The notes: a model not told the origin generated them from the letters alone. A stretch of DNA of 64,000 bases from Cronobacter turicensis z3032 (GCA_000027065.2 FN543093.2:3848074-3912073); one strand, 5' to 3'; shown: positions 9,546 to 17,109, counted from the stretch's first letter. A program made the numbers and translations.

Positions 9546-9553
9546 CTACACTT
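9546..9553 (+). promoter_or_regulatory. Likely -10 element of the blc promoter
   Basis: CTACACTT at 9546-9553 resembles the extended -10 favoured by sigma-S (CTATACTT-like) and lies about 25 bp before the blc start. The E. coli blc gene is stationary-phase induced, so RpoS control is a reasonable inference. Confidence 0.45.
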
Positions 9554-9578
9554 AGCAGTAAAACAGAAGGATCCCGCC

Positions 9579-10118
9579 ATGCGTATTCGACTACTCCCTG
9601 TTGTAGCTACCGTCGCGACCGCGGCACTGCTGGTCGCCTGCAGCACCCCTACTCCGCCGAGCGGTGTGAGGGTCGTGGAAGATTTTAACGTTAACCGTTA
9701 TCTCGGTACGTGGTATGAAATCGCGCGCTTTGACCACCGCTTTGAGCGCGGCCTGGAGCAGGTCACCGCGACCTACAGCCTGCGTGGCGACGGCGGCCTG
9801 AACGTTATCAACCGCGGCTTTAACCCGGATCGCAATAAATGGCAGCAGAGCGAAGGTAAAGCTTACTTCACCGGCAATACCCGCCGCGCCGCGCTGAAGG
9901 TTTCGTTCTTCGGCCCGTTCTACGGCGGGTATAACATTATTGCGCTGGATAAAGATTACCAGCACGCGCTGATCTGCGGGCCGGATCGCAGCTATCTGTG
10001 GATCCTCTCCCGCACGCCGACGATCAGTAAGCAAGTGAAAGAGGATCTGCTGGATTCCGCTACCCGTCAGGGCTTCCCGGTGGAAAAACTGATTTGGGTA
10101 AACCAGCGCGCCCGCTAG
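9579..10118 (+). CDS. blc: Outer-membrane lipocalin Blc
   Basis: Bacterial lipocalin lipoprotein (179 aa) thought to bind lysophospholipids and act in envelope maintenance. The signal peptide ends in the lipobox LVAC (Cys at about residue 21). The mature residue after Cys is Ser, predicting outer-membrane sorting. Lipocalin signatures are clear: YLGTWYEIARFDHRFERGL near the N terminus and YLWILSRTP near the C terminus. It lies directly behind frdD here, without ampC. It converges on sugE so tightly that the two stop codons overlap (10115-10118). Confidence 0.96.
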   Translation: MRIRLLPVVATVATAALLVACSTPTPPSGVRVVEDFNVNRYLGTWYEIARFDHRFERGLEQVTATYSLRGDGGLNVINRGFNPDRNKWQQSEGKAYFTGNTRRAALKVSFFGPFYGGYNIIALDKDYQHALICGPDRSYLWILSRTPTISKQVKEDLLDSATRQGFPVEKLIWVNQRAR

Positions 10119-10432
10119 TGGGTGCTGAGCTTCAGGCCAATAATCCCCGCGACGATAAGCCCCAGGCTTATCAGCCTCGCGGGGCTTGCCGATTCACCTA
10201 ACAGCAGAATGCCGGTGATGGCAGCGCCCACCGCCCCGATCCCCGTCCAGACGGCGTAGGCCGTGCCGGTTGGCAGGCTTTTCATCGCCCATGAGAGCAG
10301 CACAATGCTGACGATCATCGCCGAAACGGTGATGAGGCTCGGCACAACGCGTGTAAACCCGTGGGTGTATTTCAGGCCGACGGCCCAGACCACTTCCAGA
10401 AGACCGGCGATAAACAGAACGAACCAGGACAT
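10115..10432 (-). CDS. sugE: Guanidinium exporter SugE/Gdx (SMR family)
   Basis: Four-helix small multidrug resistance protein (105 aa) that exports guanidinium in exchange for protons as an antiparallel dimer. The conserved membrane glutamate is in GLLEVVWAVGLKYTHGF, and WTGIGAVGAAITGILLLGES is the SugE-subtype signature. The frame is open 13 codons upstream, but MSWFVLFIAGLLE at 10432 matches the family start and is preceded by GGAG. The leader carries a guanidine-II riboswitch, which independently supports guanidinium as substrate. Confidence 0.96.
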   Translation of the reverse strand: MSWFVLFIAGLLEVVWAVGLKYTHGFTRVVPSLITVSAMIVSIVLLSWAMKSLPTGTAYAVWTGIGAVGAAITGILLLGESASPARLISLGLIVAGIIGLKLSTH

Positions 10433-10447
10433 ATTCAGCTCCAGGTT

Positions 10448-10500
10448 TTTGGGGCCGTCCCCGTTCAACATGACGCGCTTGCAGGTCGTCCCGCAAGGCC
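10448..10500 (-). promoter_or_regulatory. Guanidine-II (mini-ykkC) riboswitch upstream of sugE
   Basis: Two small hairpins with the ACGR loops diagnostic of this class lie in the sugE leader. P1 (10478-10497) pairs CTTGC with GCAAG and GG with CC around the loop ACGA. P2 (10451-10462) pairs GGGG with CCCC around the loop ACGG. P2 lies about 18 nt before the start codon, close to the GGAG ribosome site, consistent with control of translation: guanidine binding to the loop-loop dimer would free the site. The 15-nt linker between the hairpins is typical. Confidence 0.85.
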
Positions 10501-10696
10501 AGGTGATTAAACAGCGCGATCATCCCTTCTCTCTGCGCGTTTTGCAACCGTGTTTTGCCTAAACCAACACATTCTCATCAGTTAAGCCAGGAAATAGCCG
10601 CGATTGTGCGCGTACATCACGGGTTCAGTTAGCAATAAATCTCCCTATGATGAAACACTTTCCTGCTGGCTTCAGCAGGGCCTTCTTCTCTCCATA

Positions 10697-11314
10697 ATGA
10701 ATCCGAGCATGTATAAAATTTTACTGGTTGACCGCTGTCATTTCAGCCGTACCGGGCTCGAAAGCTGGCTCAATCACGCTGAAGATTTCGCTGCGCCGTT
10801 CCATGTGACGGCAACCGATCATTTGCTGCGCGCGCGCGAACTTCTTATTCAGTGGCAGCCCAATATGGTGATTGCCGATCTTCACGGATTTATGGGAGAT
10901 GTTCACCACGTAAATCAGTTCTCCTCGATTTTTGCCGCTTGCGGCAACACCACGCGTCTTATTCTGCTGCAAAGCGGCCACTCAGACGTGCTGGACGACT
11001 ATTGCTCGCAACAAATTACCTGGCGCATTGCGAATAAAAATATTCCGCTGCGTGAGCTGGGCCAGATGATTGGCAAAGCGCTGATGTCCCGTCCGCCATT
11101 CGGTGAGCCTAAAACGGTGACGCCGCTGCTGACGTTACGTGAAGAACGCATTCTGGAGTGGTGGAGCGAAGGAATGAGTAATGAGGAGATTGCACGCAAA
11201 ATGGGGATCGCCGTAAAAACGGTTTACACTTATAAACGCAATATTCGTATGAAACTGGGCGCCGATAACCGCTTTTCGCTGTTCGTGCCGCTGCCGGAGA
11301 TGTGCGCGAGATAA
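10697..11314 (+). CDS. LuxR-type transcriptional regulator (BglJ/YjjQ/RcsB-like)
   Basis: A 205-residue protein with an N-terminal receiver-like segment (MYKILLVDRCHFSRTGLESWL) and a C-terminal LuxR helix-turn-helix (about residues 145-195: LTLREERILEWW...SNEEIARKMGIAVKTVYTYKRNIRMKLG). The receiver domain appears to lack a full acidic phosphoacceptor pocket, so it may be phosphorylation-independent like BglJ or YjjQ, which work with RcsB. The frame is open to a GTG at 10604, but MNPSMYKILL at 10697 gives the better start. Targets are unknown. It stands alone between sugE (divergent) and ecnB (convergent). Confidence 0.75.
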   Translation: MNPSMYKILLVDRCHFSRTGLESWLNHAEDFAAPFHVTATDHLLRARELLIQWQPNMVIADLHGFMGDVHHVNQFSSIFAACGNTTRLILLQSGHSDVLDDYCSQQITWRIANKNIPLRELGQMIGKALMSRPPFGEPKTVTPLLTLREERILEWWSEGMSNEEIARKMGIAVKTVYTYKRNIRMKLGADNRFSLFVPLPEMCAR

Positions 11315-11354
11315 CGGTACGACGCCTGAAGGAGCCGTACCGTCGTCGCAAAGA

Positions 11355-11501
11355 TTACTGCGATGCGCGCGTTGCGGCGCCAGAAATCGCGTTGCCGCCG
11401 TCCTGAATGTCTTCGCCCACGCCACGGGTGGTGTTACAGGCCGTCAACAGTGAAGAAAGGACCAGTGCTGAAAAGAGCGCCGCAATTGTTTTCTTAACCA
11501 T
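11355..11501 (-). CDS. ecnB: Entericidin B, small lipoprotein
   Basis: A 48-residue lipoprotein with signal peptide MVKKTIAALFSALVLSSLL and lipobox LTAC (Cys22), followed by NTTRGVGEDIQDGGNAISGAA, the entericidin signature. In E. coli it is described as a bacteriolytic toxin of a lipoprotein toxin/antidote pair expressed in stationary phase; that role is taken from the family. It lies just downstream of ecnA and efp on the same strand. A CTATAC -10 element precedes it. Confidence 0.93.
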   Translation of the reverse strand: MVKKTIAALFSALVLSSLLTACNTTRGVGEDIQDGGNAISGAATRASQ

Positions 11502-11533
11502 AATCTCTTCCTTTTATTGCCTAAGTTATTTGT

Positions 11534-11539
11534 GTATAG
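11534..11539 (-). promoter_or_regulatory. Candidate -10 element of the ecnB promoter
   Basis: On the minus strand the ecnA-ecnB gap contains ggCTATACacaaa about 35 bp before the ecnB start, close to the sigma-S preferred -10. Stationary-phase expression of ecnB in E. coli makes this likely. It gives ecnB its own promoter separate from ecnA. Confidence 0.4.
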
Positions 11540-11603
11540 CCATTTAAGCATAGACAAAAACTGACACGCTGGCGGAAGGAAACGATTTTTAGGAACAGAA
11601 GAA

Positions 11604-11735
11604 CTATTTTGCCGCGCGCTCAATCGCGCCGCCGAGATGCTGAATATCTTCGCCAAAGCCGCGCGCCGTATTACAGGCGCTCGTAAGCGAACAAAGCAGC
11701 AGAATTAAAAGGGAACGTAACAGCGGGGTTTTCAT
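11604..11735 (-). CDS. ecnA: Entericidin A, small lipoprotein
   Basis: A 43-residue lipoprotein: leader MKTPLLRSLLILLLCSL, lipobox TSAC (Cys21), then NTARGFGEDIQHLGGAIERAAK, which closely follows the E. coli entericidin A sequence. In E. coli it is considered the antidote to entericidin B. It lies between efp (upstream) and ecnB (downstream). Confidence 0.93.
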   Translation of the reverse strand: MKTPLLRSLLILLLCSLTSACNTARGFGEDIQHLGGAIERAAK

Positions 11736-11793
11736 GGGGCGGTCTCTGCAAATATGCGGCGTGGCGACACCACGCCGCAGATAACAGTCGAAA

Positions 11794-12360
11794 TTATTTT
11801 ACGCGGGAAACGTATTCACCAGAGCGGGTATCCACTTTGATGACTTCGCCGATCTGTACGAACAGCGGTACTTTTACCACAGCGCCGGTAGACAGGGTCG
11901 CCGGTTTGCCGCCAGTGCCCGCGGTATCGCCTTTCAGGCCCGGATCGGTATCAACGATTTCCAGCTCTACGAAGTTCGGCGGGGTTACGGAGATCGGCTG
12001 GCCGTTCCACAGGGTCACGATGCACTCAGCCTGGTCCAGCAGCCATTTAGCGTTGTCGCCAACCGCTTTCGCGTCCGCGGCCAGCTGTTCGAAGGTTTCG
12101 TTGTTCATGAAGTGCCAGAACTCACCGTCGTTGTAGAGGTAAGTCAGGTTCATATCCACAACGTCAGCGCCTTCGGCGGAGTCGGTGGATTTAAAGGTTT
12201 TCTCAACGCGGGAACCGGTCAGCAGACGGCGCAGCTTAACGCGCGCAAACGCCTGACCTTTACCCGGCTTAACGAATTCGCTGGATTCAACGGCGTACGG
12301 TTCGCCGTCCATCATGATTTTAAGACCGGCACGAAAATCGTTGCTAGAATAAGTCGCCAT
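11794..12360 (-). CDS. efp: Translation elongation factor P
   Basis: EF-P (188 aa) relieves ribosome stalling at polyproline stretches by binding between the P and E sites. The modified residue is Lys34 in EFVKPGKGQ, counted directly; EpmA and EpmB, both encoded in this window, add (R)-beta-lysine there. The C-terminal signature includes VIKVDTRSGEYVSRVK. The ATG at 12360 gives the canonical MATYSSNDFRAGLKIM; longer upstream in-frame coding is spurious. It is transcribed divergently from epmB, with 40 bp between starts. Confidence 0.98.
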   Translation of the reverse strand: MATYSSNDFRAGLKIMMDGEPYAVESSEFVKPGKGQAFARVKLRRLLTGSRVEKTFKSTDSAEGADVVDMNLTYLYNDGEFWHFMNNETFEQLAADAKAVGDNAKWLLDQAECIVTLWNGQPISVTPPNFVELEIVDTDPGLKGDTAGTGGKPATLSTGAVVKVPLFVQIGEVIKVDTRSGEYVSRVK

Positions 12361-12400
12361 AAGGCCCTCTGAAATTGTTAACTGGTAGCTAAGCCACAAA

Positions 12401-13429
12401 ATGGCGCATATTGTAACCCTAAAAACCCCATCCCGAGAAGATTGGTTATCGCAACTTGCCGATGTTATCACCGATCCCGACGAGCTCCTGCACCTTCTCA
12501 ATATAGACGCCAGTGAAGAATTGCTGGCAGGCCGCGACGCGCGCCGGTTATTTGCGCTGCGCGTACCGCGGGCATTCGCCGCGCGGATGGAGAAAGGCAA
12601 CCCGCAGGATCCGCTGTTGCGCCAGGTATTGACCTCACGCGAGGAGTTTGTCGCGGCGCCCGGTTTTACCACCGATCCGCTTGAAGAGCAAAACAGTGTG
12701 GTGCCTGGCCTTTTGCATAAATACCACAACCGCGCGCTGCTGCTGGTAAAAGGCGGCTGCGCGGTGAACTGCCGCTATTGCTTCCGCCGTCATTTTCCGT
12801 ATGCGGATAACCAGGGGAATAAGCGCAACTGGCAGGCCGCGCTGGATTACATTGCCGCGCACGCGGAACTGGATGAAATTATTTTCTCCGGCGGCGACCC
12901 ACTGATGGCGAAAGATCACGAGCTGGAATGGCTGGTGGCGAATATTGAGGCGATCCCTCACATTAAACGCCTGCGTATCCACAGCCGTCTGCCTATCGTG
13001 ATCCCGGCGCGTATTACCGATGCGCTGGTCCGGCTGCTCGGCGAGACGCGGTTACAGGTGCTCCTGGTGAACCATATCAACCATGCGCAGGAAATTGACG
13101 ACGCGTTTCGCGCGGGAATGACGAAACTGCGCGCAGCAGGCGTTACGCTGCTCAACCAGAGCGTGCTGCTGAAAGGCGTGAACGATAACGCCGCGACGCT
13201 GACGGCGCTGAGTAATGCGTTATTCGACGCAGGCGTGATGCCTTATTACCTGCATGTGCTGGATAAAGTGCAGGGCGCGGCGCATTTTATGGTGAGCGAC
13301 GACGAAGCCCGGGCAATTATGCGCGAGCTGTTGTCGCAGGTATCGGGTTATCTGGTGCCGAAGCTGGCGCGTGAAATCGGCGGCGAGCCGAGCAAAACCC
13401 CGCTGGATTTGCAGCTGCGCCAGCGTTGA
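12401..13429 (+). CDS. epmB: EF-P (R)-beta-lysylation protein EpmB, lysine 2,3-aminomutase family
   Basis: Radical SAM/PLP enzyme (342 aa, family length) that isomerises (S)-alpha-lysine to (R)-beta-lysine for EF-P modification. The [4Fe-4S] ligands are C120, C124 and C127 in GGCAVNCRYCFRRHFPY. The PLP lysine is K332 by counting, in GGEPSKTPLDLQ. FSGGDPL and RIHSRLPIVIP are aminomutase hallmarks. The divergent arrangement with efp, with starts 40 bp apart, suggests shared control. Confidence 0.97.
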   Translation: MAHIVTLKTPSREDWLSQLADVITDPDELLHLLNIDASEELLAGRDARRLFALRVPRAFAARMEKGNPQDPLLRQVLTSREEFVAAPGFTTDPLEEQNSVVPGLLHKYHNRALLLVKGGCAVNCRYCFRRHFPYADNQGNKRNWQAALDYIAAHAELDEIIFSGGDPLMAKDHELEWLVANIEAIPHIKRLRIHSRLPIVIPARITDALVRLLGETRLQVLLVNHINHAQEIDDAFRAGMTKLRAAGVTLLNQSVLLKGVNDNAATLTALSNALFDAGVMPYYLHVLDKVQGAAHFMVSDDEARAIMRELLSQVSGYLVPKLAREIGGEPSKTPLDLQLRQR

Positions 13430-13452
13430 TGCTTTTACCTTCGATGACGGCT

Positions 13453-13536
13453 GGCGGGGCGCTGACGCTTACCCGCCCTCGTTGAAACAAACGCGACGTA
13501 AAAAAACGTAGGGCGGGTAAGCGAAGCGCACCCGCC
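13453..13536. repeat. Palindromic intergenic element, copy 2
   Basis: Same element as at 4798-4873: 27-bp arms (13453-13479 and 13510-13536), complementary except at two or three positions, around a 30-bp A-rich centre. The right arm is followed by a run of Ts (gcctttttat), so it also resembles a large bidirectional terminator. It sits between the convergent epmB and yjeI ends. Confidence 0.8.
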
Positions 13537-13576
13537 TTTTTATCCTGAAATACTCGTTAACGCGTAAAAGTCACCC

Positions 13577-13930
13577 TCAGTTCGGGCACTTATACACCTG
13601 ACCGACCATTTTGCTGGACGTCGGGACAAAGCTTGAAAGCAGGTTCTGGGTCGGGCTGCTTACGCCATAAAGCACGTTGCCTCCCATGGCTGCGGCCTGG
13701 TTACGCAAATCATTTGCCGCGCCGCGCATAGAGCCGCCCTCTTCGCCGTGCTGTCCGGAAAGCCAGTTGCTCTGCTCGCCGGTCGCGGTGCCCAGTAAGC
13801 GGCACTCTTTGCCTGGCTGCTCTTCAACAAAACGCACGCTCTGACCCGCGGTCGAGAGTGAGTTACCGTTGCTGCATCCCGCCAGCAGCAGCGCTGCGAC
13901 AACCATTCCTGTAGTGACTTTCAAGCGCAT
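13577..13930 (-). CDS. yjeI: YjeI, small DUF4156-type lipoprotein
   Basis: A lipoprotein of unknown function, 117 aa from the chosen start, the same length as in E. coli. The signal peptide ends in the lipobox LLAGC followed by SNGNSLS. The C-terminal half carries the conserved GEEGGSMRGAANDLRNQAAAMGGNV. An in-frame ATG four codons upstream (13942) is possible, but the GGGGAAC between the two ATGs is a good ribosome site for the start at 13930. It is downstream of groEL on the same strand, beyond a terminator. Confidence 0.92.
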   Translation of the reverse strand: MRLKVTTGMVVAALLLAGCSNGNSLSTAGQSVRFVEEQPGKECRLLGTATGEQSNWLSGQHGEEGGSMRGAANDLRNQAAAMGGNVLYGVSSPTQNLLSSFVPTSSKMVGQVYKCPN

Positions 13931-14011
13931 GTTGTTCCCCATTATGAATAGCTGGTGATAGCCTGGGCTGCGTATGCCCGCTAAGACCTTATACTAAAAG
14001 AAGACCAAAAG

Positions 14012-14042
14012 AAAAACCCCGGCCATTTCTGACCGGGGTTTT
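14012..14042 (-). terminator. Rho-independent terminator downstream of groEL
   Basis: On the minus strand AACCCCGG and CCGGGGTT pair across a GC-rich interior and are followed by five Ts. It is placed to end the groES-groEL transcript before yjeI. Confidence 0.85.
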
Positions 14043-14172
14043 CTGTTTTTAATCGAATAATTCAAGTTGCAGGCAGGCGGCAAGTTCATGAATCCCGGTC
14101 GCTTACATCAGTAAATGACCGGGGTGAATGCATGCAGCCAGGGCCCCTGCGGCTTGAAGTATGAAGATTAAA

Positions 14173-15816
14173 TTACATCATACCGCCCATACCGCCCATG
14201 CCGCCCATACCTGCAGCGCCTAAGTCGGCTTTATCTTCTTTCGGCAGATCGGTAACCATGCACTCGGTGGTGATCATCAGGCCAGCCACAGAAGACGCGT
14301 ACTGCAGCGCAGAACGGGTTACTTTGGTCGGATCCAGGATACCCATGTCGATCATGTTGCCGTATTCTTCGGTCGCCGCGTTGTAACCGTAGTTACCGTC
14401 GCCCGATTTAACGGTGTTCGCAACCACTGACGGCTCTTCGCCGCAGTTCAGCACGATCTGACGCAGCGGCGCTTCCATTGCACGCAGTGCAACTTTGATA
14501 CCGACGTTCTGATCTTCGTTCGCGCCACGCAGATCGCTCAGTTTGCTTGCTGCGCGAATCAGCGCTACGCCGCCGCCAGCAACCACGCCTTCTTCCACCG
14601 CAGCGCGGGTCGCGTGCAGGGCGTCTTCAACGCGTGCTTTCTTCTCTTTCATTTCCACTTCGGTGGCTGCGCCAACCTTGATAACCGCAACGCCGCCAGC
14701 CAGTTTAGCTACGCGCTCCTGCAGTTTTTCACGGTCGTAGTCAGAGGTCGCTTCTTCGATCTGCTGACGGATCTGACCAACACGGCCCTGAATAGCGGAC
14801 TCTTCGCCCACGCCATCAATGATGGTGGTCGCGTCTTTGTTGATAACAACGCGTTTAGCCTGACCCAGATCTTCCAGGGTCGCTTTTTCCAGCTCCATAC
14901 CGATCTCTTCAGAGATAACGGTACCGCCGGTCAGGATAGCGATATCCTGCAGCATAGCTTTACGACGGTCGCCGAAGCCCGGTGCTTTCACCGCAGCGAC
15001 TTTCACGATGCCGCGCATGGTGTTAACGACCAGGGTCGCCAGCGCTTCGCCTTCAACATCTTCAGCGATGATCAGCAGCGGTTTGCCTGCTTTCGCAACG
15101 GCTTCGAGAACCGGCAGCATTTCGCGAATGTTGGAGATTTTTTTGTCAGCCAGCAGGATGAACGGGCTTTCCAGTTCAACAGCGCCAGTTTCCGGCTTGT
15201 TGATGAAGTACGGAGAGAGGTAACCGCGGTCGAACTGCATACCTTCAACCACATCCAGCTCGTCCTGCAGACCGGTGCCTTCTTCAACGGTGATAACGCC
15301 TTCTTTACCCACTTTCTCCATTGCTTCGGCAATCAGTTTGCCTACGGTTTCGTCGGAGTTAGCGGAGATGGTGCCGACCTGAGCGATCGCTTTGGAGTCG
15401 GAGCACGGTACGGAGAGCGCTTTCAGCTCTTCAACTGCGGCGATAACCGCTTTATCGATACCGCGTTTCAGGTCCATCGGGTTCATGCCTGCCGCAACGG
15501 CTTTCAGGCCTTCGGTGATGATAGCCTGTGCCAGTACGGTTGCGGTGGTGGTGCCGTCGCCTGCCGCGTCGTTCGCTTTGGAGGCCACTTCTTTCACCAT
15601 CTGGGCGCCCATGTTTTCGAACTTGTCTTCCAGCTCGATTTCACGTGCTACGGACACGCCGTCTTTGGTGATGGTCGGCGCACCGAAAGATTTATCCAGC
15701 ACCACGTTACGGCCTTTCGGGCCCAGGGTGACTTTCACTGCGTCTGCCAGTACGTTTACGCCGCGGAGCATTTTCACACGAGCGTCGTTACCGAATTTTA
15801 CGTCTTTAGCTGCCAT
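14173..15816 (-). CDS. groEL: Chaperonin GroEL (Hsp60)
   Basis: Large chaperonin subunit (547 aa) that forms the double-ring ATP-dependent folding chamber closed by GroES. The start MAAKDVKFGNDARVKML, the ATP-binding DGTTTATVLA, and the flexible C-terminal GGM repeats (GMGGMGGMGGMM) are all present. It lies 49 bp downstream of groES in the usual operon. The long open frames on the opposite strand are shadows of its codon pattern. Confidence 0.99.
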   Translation of the reverse strand: MAAKDVKFGNDARVKMLRGVNVLADAVKVTLGPKGRNVVLDKSFGAPTITKDGVSVAREIELEDKFENMGAQMVKEVASKANDAAGDGTTTATVLAQAIITEGLKAVAAGMNPMDLKRGIDKAVIAAVEELKALSVPCSDSKAIAQVGTISANSDETVGKLIAEAMEKVGKEGVITVEEGTGLQDELDVVEGMQFDRGYLSPYFINKPETGAVELESPFILLADKKISNIREMLPVLEAVAKAGKPLLIIAEDVEGEALATLVVNTMRGIVKVAAVKAPGFGDRRKAMLQDIAILTGGTVISEEIGMELEKATLEDLGQAKRVVINKDATTIIDGVGEESAIQGRVGQIRQQIEEATSDYDREKLQERVAKLAGGVAVIKVGAATEVEMKEKKARVEDALHATRAAVEEGVVAGGGVALIRAASKLSDLRGANEDQNVGIKVALRAMEAPLRQIVLNCGEEPSVVANTVKSGDGNYGYNAATEEYGNMIDMGILDPTKVTRSALQYASSVAGLMITTECMVTDLPKEDKADLGAAGMGGMGGMGGMM

Positions 15817-15865
15817 ATCGTTATTTCCCTTGAATTCGTACGTTCAGTTTTGTTCGCGCGTGAGA

Positions 15866-16159
15866 TTACGCTTCAACAATTGCCAGAATGTCGCTCTCAG
15901 ACATGATCAGCACTTCCTGATCGTCCAGCTTCTCGGTTTTCACACCATAGCCATCGTTAAAAATGACGATGTCGCCTACTTTCACATCCAGCGGCTTCAC
16001 TTCGCCATTTTCAAGGATGCGGCCATTGCCAACAGCCAGCACTTCGCCACGCGTGGATTTACCCGCAGCGGAGCCGGTCAGAACGATGCCGCCAGCAGAT
16101 TTAGATTCAATTTCTTTACGCTTGACGATCACGCGATCATGCAATGGACGAATATTCAT
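15866..16159 (-). CDS. groES: Co-chaperonin GroES (Hsp10)
   Basis: The 97-residue lid of the GroEL chamber. [16 protein letters not shown] at the N terminus is canonical, followed by the mobile loop [12 protein letters not shown] that contacts GroEL. It is the first gene of the groESL operon, directly behind a sigma-32 promoter, with an AGGAG ribosome site (ctcct on the plus strand) just before the start. Confidence 0.99.
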
Positions 16160-16237
16160 TGATAGCTCTCCTTTGAGAAAGTCCGTATCAGTTAGGGATT
16201 GAGCCGGCCCATGAAGGTTTCCGGCTGGTGCCCAGAG

Positions 16238-16266
16238 AGATGGGGTTGGGGTTTTCCCCCTTCAAG
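16238..16266 (-). promoter_or_regulatory. Sigma-32 heat-shock promoter of groESL
   Basis: On the minus strand CTTGAA (16261-16266, inside CCCCTTGAAGGGGG) is the -35 and CCCCATCT (16238-16245) is the -10. The spacing is typical of RpoH promoters. The layout is the one seen at the E. coli groE promoter, predicting heat-shock induction. Confidence 0.9.
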
Positions 16267-16295
16267 GGGGGAAAAGAAAAAATTTTTGGTTTTTT

Positions 16296-16772
16296 TTATC
16301 GCGAATCGCGATCCTGGTCTTCGAGGCGCTTAGGGCCGGCGTCTTTGCGCTGATACTCGCCGTCAAAGGTATTGCCGCCCTGCGACGAGGCGCCAAAACC
16401 GCCGCCCGGCATCCGGCCAAAGCGCAAATGCGGCATCAGGCGCAGGGTAATGAGTTTTTGTACCGGCGGCAGTAACAGCAGCAGGCCTAAGAAATCGGTA
16501 AAGAAGCCCGGCAGCAGCAGCAACAGACCGGCAATGATCAGCGACACGCTCTTCAGCATCTCCGCCGCCGGGCTCTCGCCCGCTTCCATTTTCTGCTGCA
16601 TCAGCATCAGGTTTTTAAAGCCCTGGTTGCGTACCAGCGACATCCCAATGACCGAGGTGAAAATCACCAGCAGTAAGGTCAGAAAAACGCCGAAAACATG
16701 CGCCACCTGAATAAAGATGGAAATTTCAATGTAGATGTAAAGAAAGAAAGCGATAAAGGGTATCCAGCGCAC
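16296..16772 (-). CDS. fxsA: FxsA, cytoplasmic membrane protein
   Basis: Inner-membrane protein whose overproduction relieves exclusion of phage T7 by the F plasmid PifA system in E. coli; its native role is not settled. The product is 158 aa with four hydrophobic segments (including IPFIAFFLYIYIEISIFI and LIIAGLLLLLPGFFTDFLGL) and a polar tail ending NTFDGEYQRKDAGPKR. The GTG at 16772 was chosen because AGGAG lies 6 bp upstream and it gives the family length and start. It is on the minus strand upstream of groES, separated by the sigma-32 promoter. Confidence 0.94.
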   Translation of the reverse strand: MRWIPFIAFFLYIYIEISIFIQVAHVFGVFLTLLLVIFTSVIGMSLVRNQGFKNLMLMQQKMEAGESPAAEMLKSVSLIIAGLLLLLPGFFTDFLGLLLLLPPVQKLITLRLMPHLRFGRMPGGGFGASSQGGNTFDGEYQRKDAGPKRLEDQDRDSR

Positions 16773-16785
16773 CGGGTTCTCCTGT

Positions 16786-16812
16786 AAAAAGCAGGCGCCT
16801 TCAGGCGCCTTA
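16786..16812 (-). terminator. Terminator-like hairpin in the fxsA leader (possible attenuator)
   Basis: On the minus strand GGCGCC-TGAA-GGCGCC is followed by TGCTTTTT and then immediately by the fxsA ribosome site. A third copy of the self-complementary octamer AGGCGCCT lies upstream at 16848-16855 and could pair with either arm. The hairpin is upstream of the only downstream gene, so it may attenuate fxsA rather than end another transcript. Confidence 0.5.
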
Positions 16813-16907
16813 GAAATAGATGTGCAAACGCATATACACTGAGATGGAGGCGCCTTAGTCAAAGTTCAATCACTTTGCACGGAGATTTTTTCTGGAAATT
16901 TTTAAGC

Positions 16908-16923
16908 GGTGACCCATTTCACA
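16908..16923 (+). promoter_or_regulatory. CRP-binding site upstream of aspA
   Basis: GGTGA-N6-TCACA differs from the CRP consensus TGTGA-N6-TCACA at one base. It lies about 190 bp before the aspA start. Catabolite control of aspA is known in E. coli, which supports the call. Confidence 0.6.
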
Positions 16924-17109
16924 GTTTAATAATTGTCGTCAGACGCGGCCGGGAATAAGTGATCCAGGTTACTGCTTTTCGCTATCATCAGCATATGATC
17001 GTGGGCACCAGACCGATTAAGGACATAAATGTCGGTCATTTTACTTCCATAACCACATATATCCTGTGCGTTTGGTGCATTCTTAGTCAGCTTAAGTAAG
17101 AAGGTTCAC

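Noticed and set aside
11314..11346. Hairpin after the LuxR-type gene as a terminator
   Set aside because: The arms ACGGTAC/GTACCGT pair well but the loop is long and no T tract follows on either strand.
14614..15906. Long plus-strand open frame (430 codons) opposite groEL
   Set aside because: It lies antisense to a highly conserved gene, has no ribosome site and its composition (FF, DD, RQ-rich) is typical of a reverse-frame shadow.
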